A DNA stretch of 64,000 bases from Burhinus oedicnemus (GCA_008921705.1 VFFE01007789.1:1474195-1538194), one strand, 5' to 3'; shown: positions 45,613-60,480, counted from the stretch's first letter. Numbers and translations are program-made. The notes: generated by a model not told the origin, from the sequence alone.

Positions 45613-48600
45613 TAGATGTGCATTGGTAGATGTATAACCTTACAAATTCATTCAGCAAATGATGTCTTCTCCTGACAAAGATCATGTTTCAGAAGCTGAA
45701 ATCACTGGCGATAAGAACAGAAATTCAGTCACAACCTGGGGAATAGCTCTTCTCCCACTTTAAGCAAAGGGATGAGTACTGTAGCGGGTTGCTACATAGA
45801 ATCTTTCCTCTTTTCAAATATTATTTTGTAGTTACAAAAGTGTTTTTTAAATTAGGGAAGAAAGATGACAGTGTAGTTTCCCAAATCACAGCACTTAAAG
45901 ACATGAAAAGACACCAGGGTATTTTGCTAGTAAGGTATTGTGAAGGTTTGATTGTGTTTTCAAGCCACACGTGTCCATGCATAAAAGCAGCAGAAAATAT
46001 GGTCCATTTTGCTGACCCCTCTGGATTGTGACTACAGGGACAGCAGTGGAGAGAACCAACCACACGCTCCATATACCTGCATATAAAAAGCTGACATTTT
46101 TCAGGTTGGCACTAAGTCTCTGCATGTCAGCCAACAGATGTGGCCAGATTTATGATGGAGAGAGTGCTAAACTTACAAGAGAGCTGGAATATATTACTCT
46201 GTTGTTCTGACAACTGAGAAACAGCAAAAGTGTTGTGTTCAAGTCACATTTTTCTCCTGGTGCTTCTCCCAAAATGATACAAGTTATAAACTCTCCATTA
46301 CTAAGTTGATGAGTTTATCATTAATTCCGTTGAAGCTCAAAGATATAAACTAAATCCATGAATATTAACCTTTTCTGCCTGAGAGCCACGTACTGAAATA
46401 GTTTGTCTCTTCTGTAAACCAGTATCAATTTTTATCTCAGGAACCTTACTTCTATGCCAAAACCGCTCCTATTCTTCTCTGCATCTGCCAGACTTCAGAA
46501 TAAGCTAAAACAGAGATGTAGGGACCTCCCAATAAAAAGGAACAATGCATAAAACCTTTCCTTTTCCTAAAACTATCATAAGTGATTTACAATACTTAAT
46601 ACTTGGTATAAAGGGGTTATTTTATTTTTCTAATGACTGGGATTAGTCAATTTTTATTAGGATAACTCAGCCTAGAATACCACATACAGATTTTAGCATT
46701 ATCAAGCTACAATAATGGTTAGTGAGATCCTTAAGCAGATCACTTCTCTTCTTTCCCTGAGAACGTGAAAATTGAAGCTGAATCTTTCTCTACAGATATC
46801 TTCACCTTCAGATTATTGACTTCTGGCATGTCTCTCTGCTTCCAGGGATTATGGGGTTTTGAAAAGGGAAAAAAGGTTTTCCTTGTGGAAAGCTTGATGT
46901 TGCTATTACCAGTCTTTGGAGTTGAGTGGACAGGTTTCCAAACAATTAAACACTTCTGCATCCAGTAATGAAAAAGACTTAATTCCAAAATGCGTTCACA
47001 GTTTCAGGAGTACTGTACTTACAGTTTCACAGAAGGAAGGCATAAAGTGGTATGCTATAGAGCTCCTTTTCACACAGTGTTTTTGGCTTTTGTGACGTAA
47101 ACCCTCTATGTTCAGCAGTCACGCATATTAGAACTTGGCCAGGCACTCAGTTGTTCAAGAATTATACCCATTTTGTTCTTGGGGATTTACTCGAGCAACA
47201 CCAGTCTTCTTGGTTGGTTTAGCACAGGTTTCTGAGAAATTCTCTGTGTGTCAAATTCACTGGATGTCATGCCATATTTCTTTCTGGGGGAAAAAACCAC
47301 AGCATTCAGGCATAAAGATTCTATTCTATAGGATATGACATGCACAGATATAATTAGGACAAAGGCTATTTCATTTCTTTGAATATGAAGGCTTGGTCTT
47401 TTTTCAGCCACAAACTTAATCTTGCTTTCTAATTTCTCCTCTAAGTGAACATTATCTTTTTGCTGGTTCTTTTATGTTTGAATTCCACTTTGAAATACCC
47501 TCTTAGTAGAGTCTGTTTTTTACTCTCAGAGTCAAGGCTTTGTCTTCTCATTAGAGGATAAAAGAAGCTGATTAATTCCCAAGTGGGCAGTCACAGAATG
47601 CAGAGTCCCAGGACCGTTTTTATTGAGTGTCAAAGATTAACATCTTCAGATCAAAAGGGCAACTCTGTTGTCATCTACCTCTGATACCAAACTATTTGCC
47701 TGAATGAAGACAACTTTTCAATTTAGCCACAAGTTTACAACAAAACCTGATCCTTAGAGCAGGCTTTAATGTGGTTTGAGTATCCTATATAGAGTCTCTA
47801 GTTCTAGAATAGATGTCTTAAAGACTTGTTTTTCCAGCTTTCCGGTATTTTTCCCACATTTTGCAAGTAACTTGGAAAGCTTTCCAATCCTTACTTTTAT
47901 CTCAGCTGAACACTCCAGCTTTCCATGTTTTCTCTGAAATTGAGAAAGTTGGTGAAATTTATCTTTTCCATTACATGTATGATTGCCATAAGGCTTCCAG
48001 CAAAAAAAATAAAAATAATTATATTTGAGTTGGTTAGAGAGATAGCAATCATGTGCCGAACACTAATGTCTTCCTTAAAGTAAATAAAATATAAAATAAA
48101 AATTCTTTAGAGCAACTTCCACTGGAGATTCATTTACCCTACTTTGCTCCTCTGAATTGAAGTTCCAAACTGTAGAATATCTCAGCCTCCAAACTACACA
48201 AAATGTAACTTGTGTTCCTACTTTCATTCAGTACCCACATGTGGATTCAGTGGGTTCTCCAAAACTAATTGACAATAAACTATTCATTCAGGAAGCTTAA
48301 ACCTAGCTCTCTCCTCTTTACCTTCTTGATGTACACAATTGTCAGCTGTAGGCAACGGAATGATCAAATTTATGAATAAGGTCATAACAAGCAACTAGAA
48401 CTAACAATTATTCCATGTGTCTATTAAGTACATTCATGCTTCTCTTCCCCTTTCCACTTGTATGTGGTTGTGTGCTATTCAAACCCTAGTCCAGAGCTAC
48501 CCACTGTCCAACTCAATTTAATGAAAATGATGCAAAATGCCTGCAGAAATGATGCACAAAAATTGTTCCAGTTTCTCTGCTTTGTATTTGAATATGCATT

Positions 48601-49967
48601 TGAATGACCATATTCATATAAAGTGATACTATTGCTGCATGTCCAAGTATATGTGACAAACTTATTATTCCTAAAACAGCCTCTTGGCTGCGCGTTCTTT
48701 GTATTCCTTCCAATTAGTTGAAGTTTTTGTCAATGCATGCCAATTATTTGTCATAAATCAGGTTTTTGCCTCATTTTAGGTGAACAGGGAAGTCTACTTC
48801 AGCAGGTGAGAACAAAGTTTTCAAGGACATGCCAAAGAACTGCTTTTGATTTATAAAAGGAAGGAAGGCTTTATGAAAATTAACTTTGAGATATACTTGA
48901 TAATGTATAAAACCCACCAATATTAACTCGTGTCAGCAATTTTTGACTGATACTTCAGAACAGTTATTTTGACTTTTTTTTTGGCTTATTAACTCAGCAT
49001 ATTCTGATGCACTCTGAAAAAAATAAGATTTTCATTTGGCTTTTTTAGAAAGCCTGAGCAAGAATAACAATAAAAAAGTGAACATGATTTTTTTTAGTTG
49101 CTGAATAGAAAATGTTATGTAAATTAAAACTTTCCATAGACTTTCTTTGAAACGTTTACACTTTTATCTTTGCTTTCTCAACAACTGAAAAGCTGACAGT
49201 TTAGTTCAACATCATACACAGTTTAAATATTATCTATAAAAAAGTTTGAATTTAGGATTAGATAGGTAAATTGCTCTTAAAACGGTGATTATATATATGC
49301 CATGTCTTAAATATGGAAAAGCAAATAAAATCTGATTAGCTTATTGTAGGCCAATATTATATATTACCAGAGATATTTTACAAACTTCTTGGGCTGCACA
49401 GGTTTTTAAACTGATACTTTAAACACCATTAATTTTCATTCATCAGGATTTTTTTCATATCTGAGGGCTTTATACCAGCCTAAACACAAAGATGCAGCTT
49501 AAAGTAATAAAAATTAGCTTCTACTTAAATTTAATATTAACATACATAGAAAGGGGTTTTTATGCCTAAATCAACATCTAGGCTTACCTGATCATTCTGT
49601 TGAATAAATGGTACTATGAATCAAGCTGTTAATACTGCGGTGCTTGATTTGGTTATCTTGAAGTCTAGACCTGGGTATTTCTGGTCTATACAAGAACTGC
49701 AATCCATCCTGTTAAAAAAAAAAAAAAGCAAGGAGTGAACATGGGATTGACTTTTGATTTCTTATCACACTGAGCACAAAACTATGGTAGCACCAGAAAC
49801 AGTTCAGGGGAAGGAAGAGAATAGATAACAGTATTCTGTAAGAAAAAGGAACGTATTTTCACCCCTTAGACCAAAAACAACTACTGTCTGCACGCTGCTT
49901 TTGAAGAATGTCGCTTATATGTTGTTACGCACAGAGCCTATCTATGCCAGGGTAGTTGTGTCAAGGC

Positions 49968-49991
49968 AAAAAAAAAAAAAAAAAAAAAAAA
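49968..49991 (+). repeat. Poly(A) tract, 24 nt
   Basis: Uninterrupted run of 24 A. No target-site duplication or transposon body is recognised beside it. Confidence 0.93.
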
Positions 49992-52491
49992 GAGCAGGAA
50001 TTAATGCCAGAAATTTAAATATGAAGGGAGCCTTGAACTTACAATTAAGATGATGATGCTACAGAAACAAAAAATTGACTGAGCAAAGAAAACACTAGTT
50101 CTAAACACAGTGCTACCTTTCTAAAATCCAGAAAAATCTCAGTTTTAATAAGTAAGTGTTATTTAGGAGGGAGATAGCTAGTTGAAAAATCTTATAATGA
50201 AAGAAATTAGCTGCCGTAGCAACAAGACTGAAATTTAATACAAATTTATTTTAATGATGGAAATTCTTTAACAATCCATCAATGATGTTAATCTATGCTT
50301 GATTTTCCTGATATTCATCAATAAAAAAAGATTTCCTTTCCAGTCTGCCAATAGTCATGTACACTGTGCTCTTTAACTTGCTGAATATATCATTTTCGAA
50401 TAAAAATGAAGTTGATTTAACAATAAAAATAAAGTTATCTATGTCACTTGGAAAGGTTTTTATTTGACAGTGTAGCAAGATTGTCTTCTCAGTGAGATAG
50501 GTTCTACCAACCTCTTTTCAAATCCATTTTTACAGTTCTTTATCTTTCTGGAAACACTGTGATGTTGTTATAGAAAACAGTTTTAACTCCAGTTATCCAT
50601 GACCCTAGTGCTTACCTTAAGAATCACACACAAACTTTGTATCTTTTGCTGCATACGCGCTCCAGAGGTAACCAGGTTTTGTCCAGTTTTTGAGACAACA
50701 GATCTGAGACACAGGCCTACACGTGCCTGTTCAAATCTCTGTTGAATTGATGGTAACTTTCAGGATCATAATGCCCTGGTGCAGAAGTGCAATTCAATGC
50801 CTGATGCTGGACAGCACAGGAATCCTGATGTGAGAGGGGTTAGGCACAGAAGATTAAGCACAAGAATTGGGAATACCATCTTAGAATTAGATCCCCATTG
50901 AGAGAATTCATAGGTCTTTAAACTAACACCAACCAAAACCAGCTAGTATCAACCATGCAGCACAGCAGGAATGCGGAGGTACCCATGTAGGTTACCAAAG
51001 ACAGCTCCTTTCAAGAAAGATGATGTCAAAACTAAAAATAGGTGCTTTTCAACAAAGATAAATAGCTTGAAAGCAGCAACACAGCCATGTATCTTGACCA
51101 TTTTTAGTCACCTTCAACCTGGAGATCTCTGCCCAGCTTTCTATTGTGAAGACTGCCCATGAATACGCAGCACACAGATTCAACATGGAACCCATGCAGT
51201 CAGGATGTCAGGGGAGGTAGGGAAAAAAAAAAAACAACAGTAGCTAAAGCTAATGTTGAACTGTTCTTATGTCCACCTGATTATGCCTGTCTCTCAACTG
51301 CAATGTAATTTTGACAGTTCAAAAGCCTAGGCCATATTCGCCTGCGCAACAGATTATAGTGCCACTCCAAACATCTGCATTGTGGTAATACAAAAGCTGT
51401 GCTCTTAGCATGTTCCTCCAGCCTTCATCCTTGGCTCCACTCTCTGTTGGCGTGCTGGAGTCTAGAAGGGGTTCTCCAGGGAGCAGTCTGCAGCTGTCTT
51501 GCAGAGATCCTATGCCAAGGCAATTTTCTTTCAACAGGAAGCAGGCTTTGAGAATAACTTGCACATCTTCAACCTTCTACTTGGTAGAAAGATACTGGAA
51601 CAGACTTGGCAATATTTCTCAGCCACTCTAATAGCACTGTTTCTCTTAATACTATACTAAAGTGTAACATTTTAGCACTGACTTGGAAAGGTGATTGATA
51701 TATGTTGAACTGCCAATGCTATTTCCTCTGCAGTTTTCTCTCTAAATGTCCTTTCCAGGCACTGGCTCTTGTTATAGGTTGACAGATTGGAAAAGATTAT
51801 AGCGTTGAGTTTAGAGACCCAAGGATATCTTAGATGAATGACATCCTAGATGCAGTATACCTATATATAACAATTAAATTAATTACTGGAAAGTGGATGT
51901 TTTTTCTTGATTTCTGCTGCAACAATGCTTATATACAGAGTAATAATCAAGAAAGGACATAGTATAAATCACAGATTACTTGAACAGCTTCCCTAATATT
52001 TTTCTATTTTCTCTTCCATGTTAAGACAAAAATGGTAGAATAAATCAATTATCAAGAGGCTTAAAAGTTATCAATGATATGACTAGACTAGAGCGCAAAG
52101 CAATGGGTGTGCCCATACCTCACGATGGAATGTTATACAGAGACCCCTGAGTAGAGATAGCCAAGCTAATGTGACATTTCATTACTTCATTAAAATATTA
52201 ATGATCTTGCTTCATAGAATATCTTTACAGGTACATCTCTCTTTTAAGAAGAGACTGATTATCATTCTTGGGTTTATAGAAAAAGTCTGAAGGGATTGGC
52301 TTGGCCTTTCCCTCTCCTCCACAACTTTAGTTCCTGTGTTTTTCCTGTTGCAGTACCCAAGACTATTCTCTAGTTTCTTAAGCTGCTATAGTTGCTGAAT
52401 TGAAGAAAGCATGCATCATTTGCACATACTTAACTGGATGTATTTCATGTTATTTAGGAAGCAACAAAAGCGTGGGCACCTTTTTACAAAG

Positions 52492-52512
52492 CAAACAAAC
52501 AAACAAACAAAA
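52492..52512 (+). repeat. (CAAA)n simple repeat
   Basis: Five CAAA units. Confidence 0.93.
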
Positions 52513-55500
52513 TCAAAGTACTTCTTTCTAGAGTGACTGACACTGACTTACCCATTATGAATTCCTGCGGAAGAAGTATTGGAGATTGGATTTCAGCATG
52601 TTTTGCCACAGTTATATACCTCCTTTTTCACTGCATTTCTCAAAGGCTCCTGTTCTGGTGTACTTTTACTGAAAACAGAATAAAATGTTTCCTCCAAATT
52701 CCAGACTTCCCAAGTATGTTTCTTCAGGCCCTTAAACCTCCTTTAGGAAATAAGGCATCTGCGTACTTCCATCAAGCAGCAGTAGCAGGGCACAGAAGAA
52801 ATGTCCATATTTCAGCAGAGCAGCAAGTCACCTGAATATCCCCCTGCCCCTGAAGACAGGTGTTTTCACTGGTATCTGAGGCATTTGATACAAAATCCAC
52901 TAATTAATATGATTACATAATGATAATCTTGTTCCCTTTTAATCTAACGCTCGTAAAAACCCCTACCTTGTTCTACTTTAAGGAAAGATAGTTTACTAGC
53001 TATTCACGGTCTTCAAGTGATACCCTTGTGAGGGATTCCTCTGCATATCCCACAGATGAGGGCTAAGAGTAACAGAAGCATTTCAGTGTACGTACATTTG
53101 AAAGTAGTTTTCCACATTTTTTGTGCTGATAATCCAAGCCAAATATCACATGGCTTTTAGGATTGATTTATTTTTTTCCCTCTCGGCCACCATTGTAGGT
53201 ATTACTCAGGAAAGTTGAAGCAAAATTCTCCTATGCAGTTCATCTTGCACCTGTCCCCGTTCTATAGGATTTCCTTCCAAGAGAGGAAGCATTACAAGTG
53301 CACGGCTTTTGCTTTGAGTCCAGGATGAAATGTTATGATGCAGCTCTTCTGGAAATCTATTCAGGGCAGACAAGCTGGGCTAAAAAATGTTCGGAAATGT
53401 GTTTTTCCTGTCTGAAGAAAAGGAACCAAACAACGTCCTTCCAAATACTGGAACTAGAAGTATTACTGAATGGGATGTACTGTGAGTAGCAATATTTAGG
53501 CCTTCAGTTTATTTTTGGATATTGGTCGCTGATAACAATAGACTGAGAGCTCAAACTTGATGCTGCAGGTTGCCAAGTAGTACGCTGCAATGCCACTAGG
53601 CTGATGGTTTTTGCATTACTCTTAAAAGCGCTGCTGGGAGAGACACTGCACTGCTGGCTAGTAGCATGATTTCTGGAAATACTGGTTCAGAAATGGAGCA
53701 AGTTGCAAAATGCCTCCAAGCATGCCAGCACTATAAAGTATTTGATTTCCCTGCCTCTTTGGCTCCCCCATTGCCCCCTGAAATTCTACTTCAACTCTAA
53801 TAACAGGAGCACGCACACTTCGCATAGGTATCTGAATTAATTTCCAGCTGCTCCTAGTGCATGCTTTCTGTGCAAGTCCCAGATGCCAAGACAATCTGGA
53901 GGCAGGGACATAATGCTACTCCTAGCCTTTCCCAGAGCTCTTCCCTTTTCCCCATCTTCCTCCCTACAAACAAAGAAACAGCCGCCCATTTTCAGGGAAG
54001 ATGGCCCCTGTGCCTTCTGCGGAAAGCACTAAAGATAAAAACATTTTGGCCACAGCAGAGAGAGGAGAGTGCAGGAGCCAGCGTTGTGCTCCTGCACCAC
54101 GGAGTGCTGTGACTACCCAGATTTCTCCCTGTACTCCCTGTGCTATCTTACCTCCTCTTACTCAGAACTTGTACTGGAATATATCTGATTAGCACACCAC
54201 TCTCAGCACAGTCTGGGGAGAATAAATGTTGACTCCCTCATTTTGACATGAGCCTTCAACTAGCAGGGCTTCACCAGCTTACCCAGATAAGAAAACTGTT
54301 GCTTATCCCCAGCATCCCGAGCTGCTTCTTGTGGGTATATTCCGCGTGTACCCTCTAACAGAACAGCCTCTTTAAGTTCTGTGGATATGCTGTGCAGTCT
54401 TGGAGATGGACAGGGGTTTCCAGACTTCCCAGGCAGCTCCAGTTTTTGGCGGAAGGGCCTGGGAAAGCTGCAGCGTGGCAGTGCTGCCGACACCGGTGCC
54501 TCCCATCCAGGCCAGGTGCTGGATGCAAGGCAGCAGCCTCCATGCAGAGGAGCAGCTTCCCACTTCACAGTGCTCAGCATGAGGCAGCACGTCATTTTAG
54601 GACACCAGATGCTGATTTTTCAAGACTTATTATCTGACCATCACTCTCATCTACTGGTTGGTTTTGTTTTTTTTCTCCTTTGTCTGTTTTGGCCACATAA
54701 TGACTCTATTCGCACAGATTTAAAACCAAGTTATTCAGGCAATGAAATGATGAGATTAATTCACAAGGAAAAAAGAAGATCCCGTTCACCTCCTGCAGGT
54801 TGCGAGCAACCCTTGCACCAGGCAGCAGCAGAGCTCAAATTTAGAGGGTTCATTAAGAAAGCAACAGCATGAACATGGCACTCACAAGCTTGGGAGGTCT
54901 TGTCTCCTTCAAGCAGCAGCGATGCATGCCTGGGAGGACAGGTCACCAGTGGCAGGGACAATGCTGCCTCCAGCTGGAGCCGCTGTTGCTGCCCCATGCC
55001 CTGGCTCCCCTGCTGTCAGCTCCCAGTGGAGCCCTCTGAGGTAACTCGTACCTAAGTCCCTGAAGATTCAGGCTTTACCCTGTTGTAGAGGACACACCGG
55101 TGCGGGTGGTGGTATTTGCTTTCATAGAACAGAAAAAAACTTCAAAGGCCCTGGGAACATCCCATGTAAAATTCAGGTAAATAGTTGTTGGTTTGGGACT
55201 TCTTTTATGACATATCATAAAAGAAAATAGCATCAGTGAGAGATGCTGCAATTTTATATGATGCAACAAAAAGCAATTTATTACTTTGTGAAACATAACA
55301 CTGCCTTTTTATCTGACAGTGTGTTCATCACATCAATGGTGGGTCATTTTATAGAGCATTTTATGGTGACTGTAGAGCTCATGCTGCTTAGGACAGACAC
55401 CATTCCTGCCCTGTTGTTGCCTTTACACTTTTTCCAGCCCTTTTATGGAGGAAGGTAAAGGTATAACAAAGAGGAGAAACACCATTTCTGCCCATCCTGC

Positions 55501-58500
55501 CAATTCAAGCCACGTCATTTTCAAAATCTCATTATTTCCACTGTGTTGAAACTGCTTGTCCTTTTTCTTTTCTTCCCATTAGAGTTTTATCTTCATAAAT
55601 TCAGAGATATATTTCTAATCTCTGTAATTAACTTGGCATGTTTTCAACCCATGCAGTTCTGTGTAGTTGGAATGCATAAATGCTTCAAGCCATAGCTGGT
55701 GTGAAAATTGTTCCTCACCCGTGTCTTAATTTCTGAGGAATTTGGGGTTCTTCCTCCAACATTTATCGACATCCAATGAGGGAGGCAAGGCACTGAGAAT
55801 GAGAAAAATGTATGTCTTCCAGGAAACACAGCATTTCAGATTAACACAGAACTCTCAAACAAGTTCTGCAGATACTGGCACCAAAGCAGAAGTGTGGAGG
55901 AATGCCACAATAAAGAATTAATTCCTTTGGGCCTCCACAACGTATGCTTGTCTAAAGCAGCAATTTTGTGTGGTGACAAGGGATACGTAAAGAAACAGGG
56001 CAGAGATAAACATACGACAATTTTTTTATGATAGGAGTATAAAAAAGTTCTATTGAGCGAACCTAGGGCTCAAACTACCAGCATTTCTCCTTTCTGGAAT
56101 GCATCTACTGTCATGGGAAGGAAAAGGGGAGGGAGTGGAAGCAGAGTTGTAAATGACTGCCAAAGCCTGGCTCAAAGTCCACTGCAGTAAACAGAAAGAT
56201 GAAGTGCCACTGTGTCAGCAGGTGTCTACTCAAAACAAGATCTGAAAATCCTCATTGCTTTGGGTCAGATCCATGATGTATAAACCTAAACAGTAAATGC
56301 AACTTGAAACCACCTCATCCAAATAATCACAAGGGCCTAGATATATTATAAATTGTAGAGAAAATAAAAATGATCCAACTAAAAGGAGTGTTAGCCTCAA
56401 TCATTTCTTCATTTTAGCCCGACGAGGGAACTGCATACAGTCCAAACCCAAACAGAATCTTTTATTTGTTTTCTATTCCAGGCTTAATACTCTTTCTTAA
56501 AAAACCAAGACAAAGTAAATTTATTTCAATCACTGACATTACATACAATAGAAGGGTATACATTCATTAATAAAACCCATCACAATTATAACCCCATTTA
56601 AAAACTTTAGTCAGGGAATAAAGCTTATAACGAGTTTTCTAGCTGGAAATCTTAGAGCTCCTGTTTATACTGACATCATGTCCTGGAGTAAAGGTATGTG
56701 GCGCACATTCCTTATGGTAAGCTCAGCACTGCGAAAGGCTGCCAGCCCATTTTGGAAATTGTCTGGCAAATCCGTTCTTCTCTTCTGGATTTAGAACAAT
56801 TTACTCCACTTTTGCTTTTTTATTTAATTGTTGTTCTGCACTGTATGAATGCCAGATATGAATGTTGTCCGAAAGGTTAATCTAACTTTACTTGATCCGT
56901 GTTTTTCTTAAAGTTGTCTTCTTTTCTGTCTGTTTTGGACAGATAGCAGACATGAGTAAGCAAATACTTCTGCTTGTGGAAAAGTTACTTTTATGGCTAC
57001 TTATAACCCTCCGATACAGTGAGTCAAGTATTCAAGACCTGGTAGCGCAATATAACCAGTCTGGTGCATGCTGTTCTGGGATGAACTTTCCTCATTTTCC
57101 CCTGTCTGTTCCGTCTCCTGTAGAGAAGAAGTCATTAAGATGGACTGATAATGACTGAATACAGTGGTGGGCTATCTTCTGCATTTAGGAATTGAGTCCT
57201 GTTGAATTTTTGTTCTTTCTGTTACAAAATCTTTATTTATAAACACAAGGACAGCATCAAAAGAAAGAATCTCCCAAACCACTCCCAAAACTCAAGGCCT
57301 GACATTAAGCTTCCCTACTGGGTAGCAGGAAGTGTCATTTAAAATCCCCATATTGGGAGGAGAATTTATGAATAGCTTCATAGGATAGTTTCAAGATGAG
57401 AGAAAAACTTTTAGTTATTTAAACCAGATGAAATTAAAAAAATTTGCTCAACTGTAGCTGCATACTTTATGCCATTTTTTCTTACCCACACGGGCTAGGA
57501 AGGAGAAAATAAATACCGGTTGTTATTCATCATATGCCTTGGATAGTTTAGTATTTGTTTACTTGCAACTTTAGAGCTGATCAGGATGCATGTTCACCCT
57601 GACAGGCGTGCTGCTTGCTCCTTTTGTCAGCAGAGCTACTAGAAATATCTTTTTAATTTTACCACCTGTGCAAACCTTACCACAGATGTAAAACAAAACT
57701 TACATAAGAACATTTTTAGTGTTTTATTAGGCCCACTGAGCCAAAAGGCTGTTCTCGGTGTGAAACAGGGGCAAGTTCAACAAGAGAAGCCCCCTTGGAG
57801 CTCAGAAGCATGAACAAAGAGAACAGAGGAGAACTGATGGGTGGAATTAGGGCCCAAGTCTGCAGTGGCACACTGTATTTCATTTCAGTAATTGCTGAAA
57901 ACAGGACAACATGGACCGAGTGAATACCTACAGGACAAATTAATTCACTTTTGAACTCTATGAAAAATGTTAACTTGACTTGCATCCATTTGCTTGCTTA
58001 ATTTTGGAATATTGGGCCAGATGCAGCTGAGATCTTGGCACATCACATTACGCTGCTGGGATGTAATAAATAATGAGGATGCAAGTCCTGAGGAAATGCA
58101 TTTCTCATCACACTCTGTATATGCAAAAAAGCAGAGCTGGGGGCCAAGCTTATGGAAAAAATACGACTATCTTTTGCTTCCAAACTCCTGCTTCCTCCTG
58201 CTACTCTTACTAATGGCTGAAACTTTCAACTTCAGATAACTCTGCTAATCTGTGAAACCTTTCTGTTAGGTTTTTCCTATTTTCTAGGTGGTATTAAAGT
58301 TTTCTTTCTACATTTGCTCAGATTTGCTTTAAACAATGATGTGGGGGAAAGGGATGTTCAAAAAAAAGCTCAAGAAAGAAGTGCATGGCTTAAAATACAT
58401 GGGAAGATTCTGAGCAGGACGTGAGCCCAGTACGAGTGCAAGAAACGGGATCATTTGACATTGATAACCTGTGACTTTGCAAGTTCTAAGCATAAATCAG

Positions 58501-58915
58501 GCCATTAAACAGTGCCATAAAATGGTTAAGTGTGAAAGATTGCTGTGAGTAATACAGCATTACAGAGTATAGTATAAAAAAAGTTTTCCAGACCAAAAAA
58601 GGAATAGCATGAAAAGTGGTGTGTTGTAGACAGTTGGCCTAAAGCTCTCAGAAGTAGTTGCATAAAGCAAATAGGAATGCAAAGAGAGTCAAAGAGGAAA
58701 TCTTCTTCCTTTGTGGAGGAAACAGTGCTAGCTAGCCACATACATTTTAATACTGAACACTTCAATCAGCTCCAAAACACTATCCTCACTATGAAATAAC
58801 AAGCTAGATGGGCCTCTGAAAAGCAGCATGGCAAATTTAGCATGTTAGAAAATATGCTTAGGAACTTTGTAACACAAACCTGCAGGCAGATCCTTAAAAA
58901 GGTCAGCCGTTTTTG

Positions 58916-58939
58916 TTTTTTTTTTTTTAAAAAAAAAAA
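58916..58939. repeat. T13-A11 inverted homopolymer block
   Basis: Thirteen T followed directly by eleven A, a perfect palindromic block able to extrude as a hairpin. Confidence 0.9.
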
Positions 58940-60284
58940 GGTGTAAAGTGTCCTCAATGACTTGCAGCATTGGGCCTGACAACAAAGCATTGCATTCGTA
59001 AAGATACATGAGTCTTTAAAGAGATGCCTCAGAAGTGTTTCCAACCCATGCAGCTAACTAACCTCCCTCAATTTTAGGGCAAATAGGCATTTACTATTAC
59101 TAGATTTCTTTATGGGATTTTGATTGTCTCCGCAGCCCATAGCAATATTAATTCCTTCCAAACCAAAATCATTTAATATCCCTTTCCCTCAAAGCCCTTG
59201 GGTCTTTTCTAGAGGAAACATCTTTTTCTGTTTTGGCTTGTTTATGGATATTTATTTATTATGTTAGGGCAGAGGTTTTATTGGAGGCATTGGAGATGGA
59301 AAGGACTTACTTAATCATTTAGGACTGACTTAGTCACAAGCATGTCTTGCAGTCCAGCCCGTTACCAAGTGTCCTTGGTTCTTACTATGTTTCCCCATGT
59401 TGCTGTCTCCTGGCACTCATAATAGGGAAGTTCCCCCGAGATTTACAATGGAATCTCCTTTCTCGTCTTTTTCCTTCTGTCCTTTGACATTGACCATTTG
59501 TCCCTTATTCACTTCTGCGTGGTTTCTTCTTTAAAAAATGTTATTTTACATGTTCAACTTCCCTTCTGCTTTTCCTGATAGATGTGGTAACAGTGTACCA
59601 CTTTCCCTCTATGGACAGATTAGTGTTTGGGAAGTAACAGCAAATGGTACTCACTGGTGATACAGTTTTCGTGTAGCTGCCAGAGCCTCTATTATGCATT
59701 GAGAATACCTATGTCTTACAGGGAGCAGGGAAAACTGGGGCATTCGGTATTATATATGAGAAGTTCCTCTTTATATAAACAGGTAAATTCAGATGGAATC
59801 AGTCTGAGATCTTAATGGTTTTTCTCTTTATTTCTCCTTAAGAAATGCAAAATGGCATCAAGTCCTTAAAATTTGAGTATTACAGTCTTACAGCTATATA
59901 ACAGTCTGGAGTCAGCGGTGTGGAAAGAGGCTCATTAACAGACAGTTTGCAAGAAGAGGAAGTTCCTGCTGACTGGTGTATGTTTTCCAAAATGTGGGCT
60001 ATGATTGGAGCTTGACCCTGACTGAGTCATCAGGATCGCACTGAAACACTAGTGCTAAAAAAGCATTATAATGTATCAGTGAGCAGCAATACAAAACCTC
60101 TCACTGATGACGGTTAAAGACTTAAGTTTTAAAGATAACTACTTACCATGAACAGGATGAAGGCCTTTCAATCTGTCTTTTTCGCCTCGCAGTTGCATAT
60201 TTTGGCAACTCCCAAAGTCTTTATTGACAGATCTGAGAATGAAAGTCCAAAATTAATCTGTTCAGAATTGAAATCACAGTGAAC

Positions 60285-60480
60285 AGGTATCAAGCATTGG
60301 AACAGGCTGCCCAGGGAAGTGCTGAAATCACCATTCCTGGAGGTATTTAAAAGACATGTGGATGTGGTGCTGAGGGACATGGTTTAGTGGTGGTTTCAGC
60401 AATGTTACGTTGATGGTTGGACTCAATGATCCTAAAGGTCCCTTCCAACCTAGGTGTTTCTGTGATTCTATGATTCTATT
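60285..60480 (+). mobile_element. CR1 LINE copy E, 3' end only
   Basis: About 195 bp: 'CATTGGAACAGGCTGCCCAG' (60295-60314), then a region encoding the last ORF2 residues (FLEVFK-like), then 'GGTTGGACTCAATGATCC' (60414-60431), 'GGTCCCTTCCAACC' (60437-60450) and the terminal octamers GATTCTATGATTCTAT at 60463-60478. It is severely 5'-truncated. Confidence 0.95.

Larger units (their letters stand above)
45613..60284. other. Unique non-coding sequence
   Basis: About 14.7 kb without a recognised gene or repeat family. It holds a poly(A) of 24 (49968-49991), (CAAA)n at 52492-52512, a T13-A11 block at 58916-58939, and a locally GC-richer stretch at about 54380-55040 with several overlapping open frames. 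A minus-strand exon-like segment lies at 49588-49708 (see findings). Confidence 0.6.

Noticed and set aside
54381..54872. 163-codon open frame on the plus strand
   Set aside because: The longest frame outside CR1, but overlapping frames are also open on both strands. This points to GC-rich composition rather than coding; kept only as a composition finding.
60168..60380. 70-codon minus-strand frame across CR1 copy E
   Set aside because: It is antisense to the CR1 3' end and has no meaning of its own.
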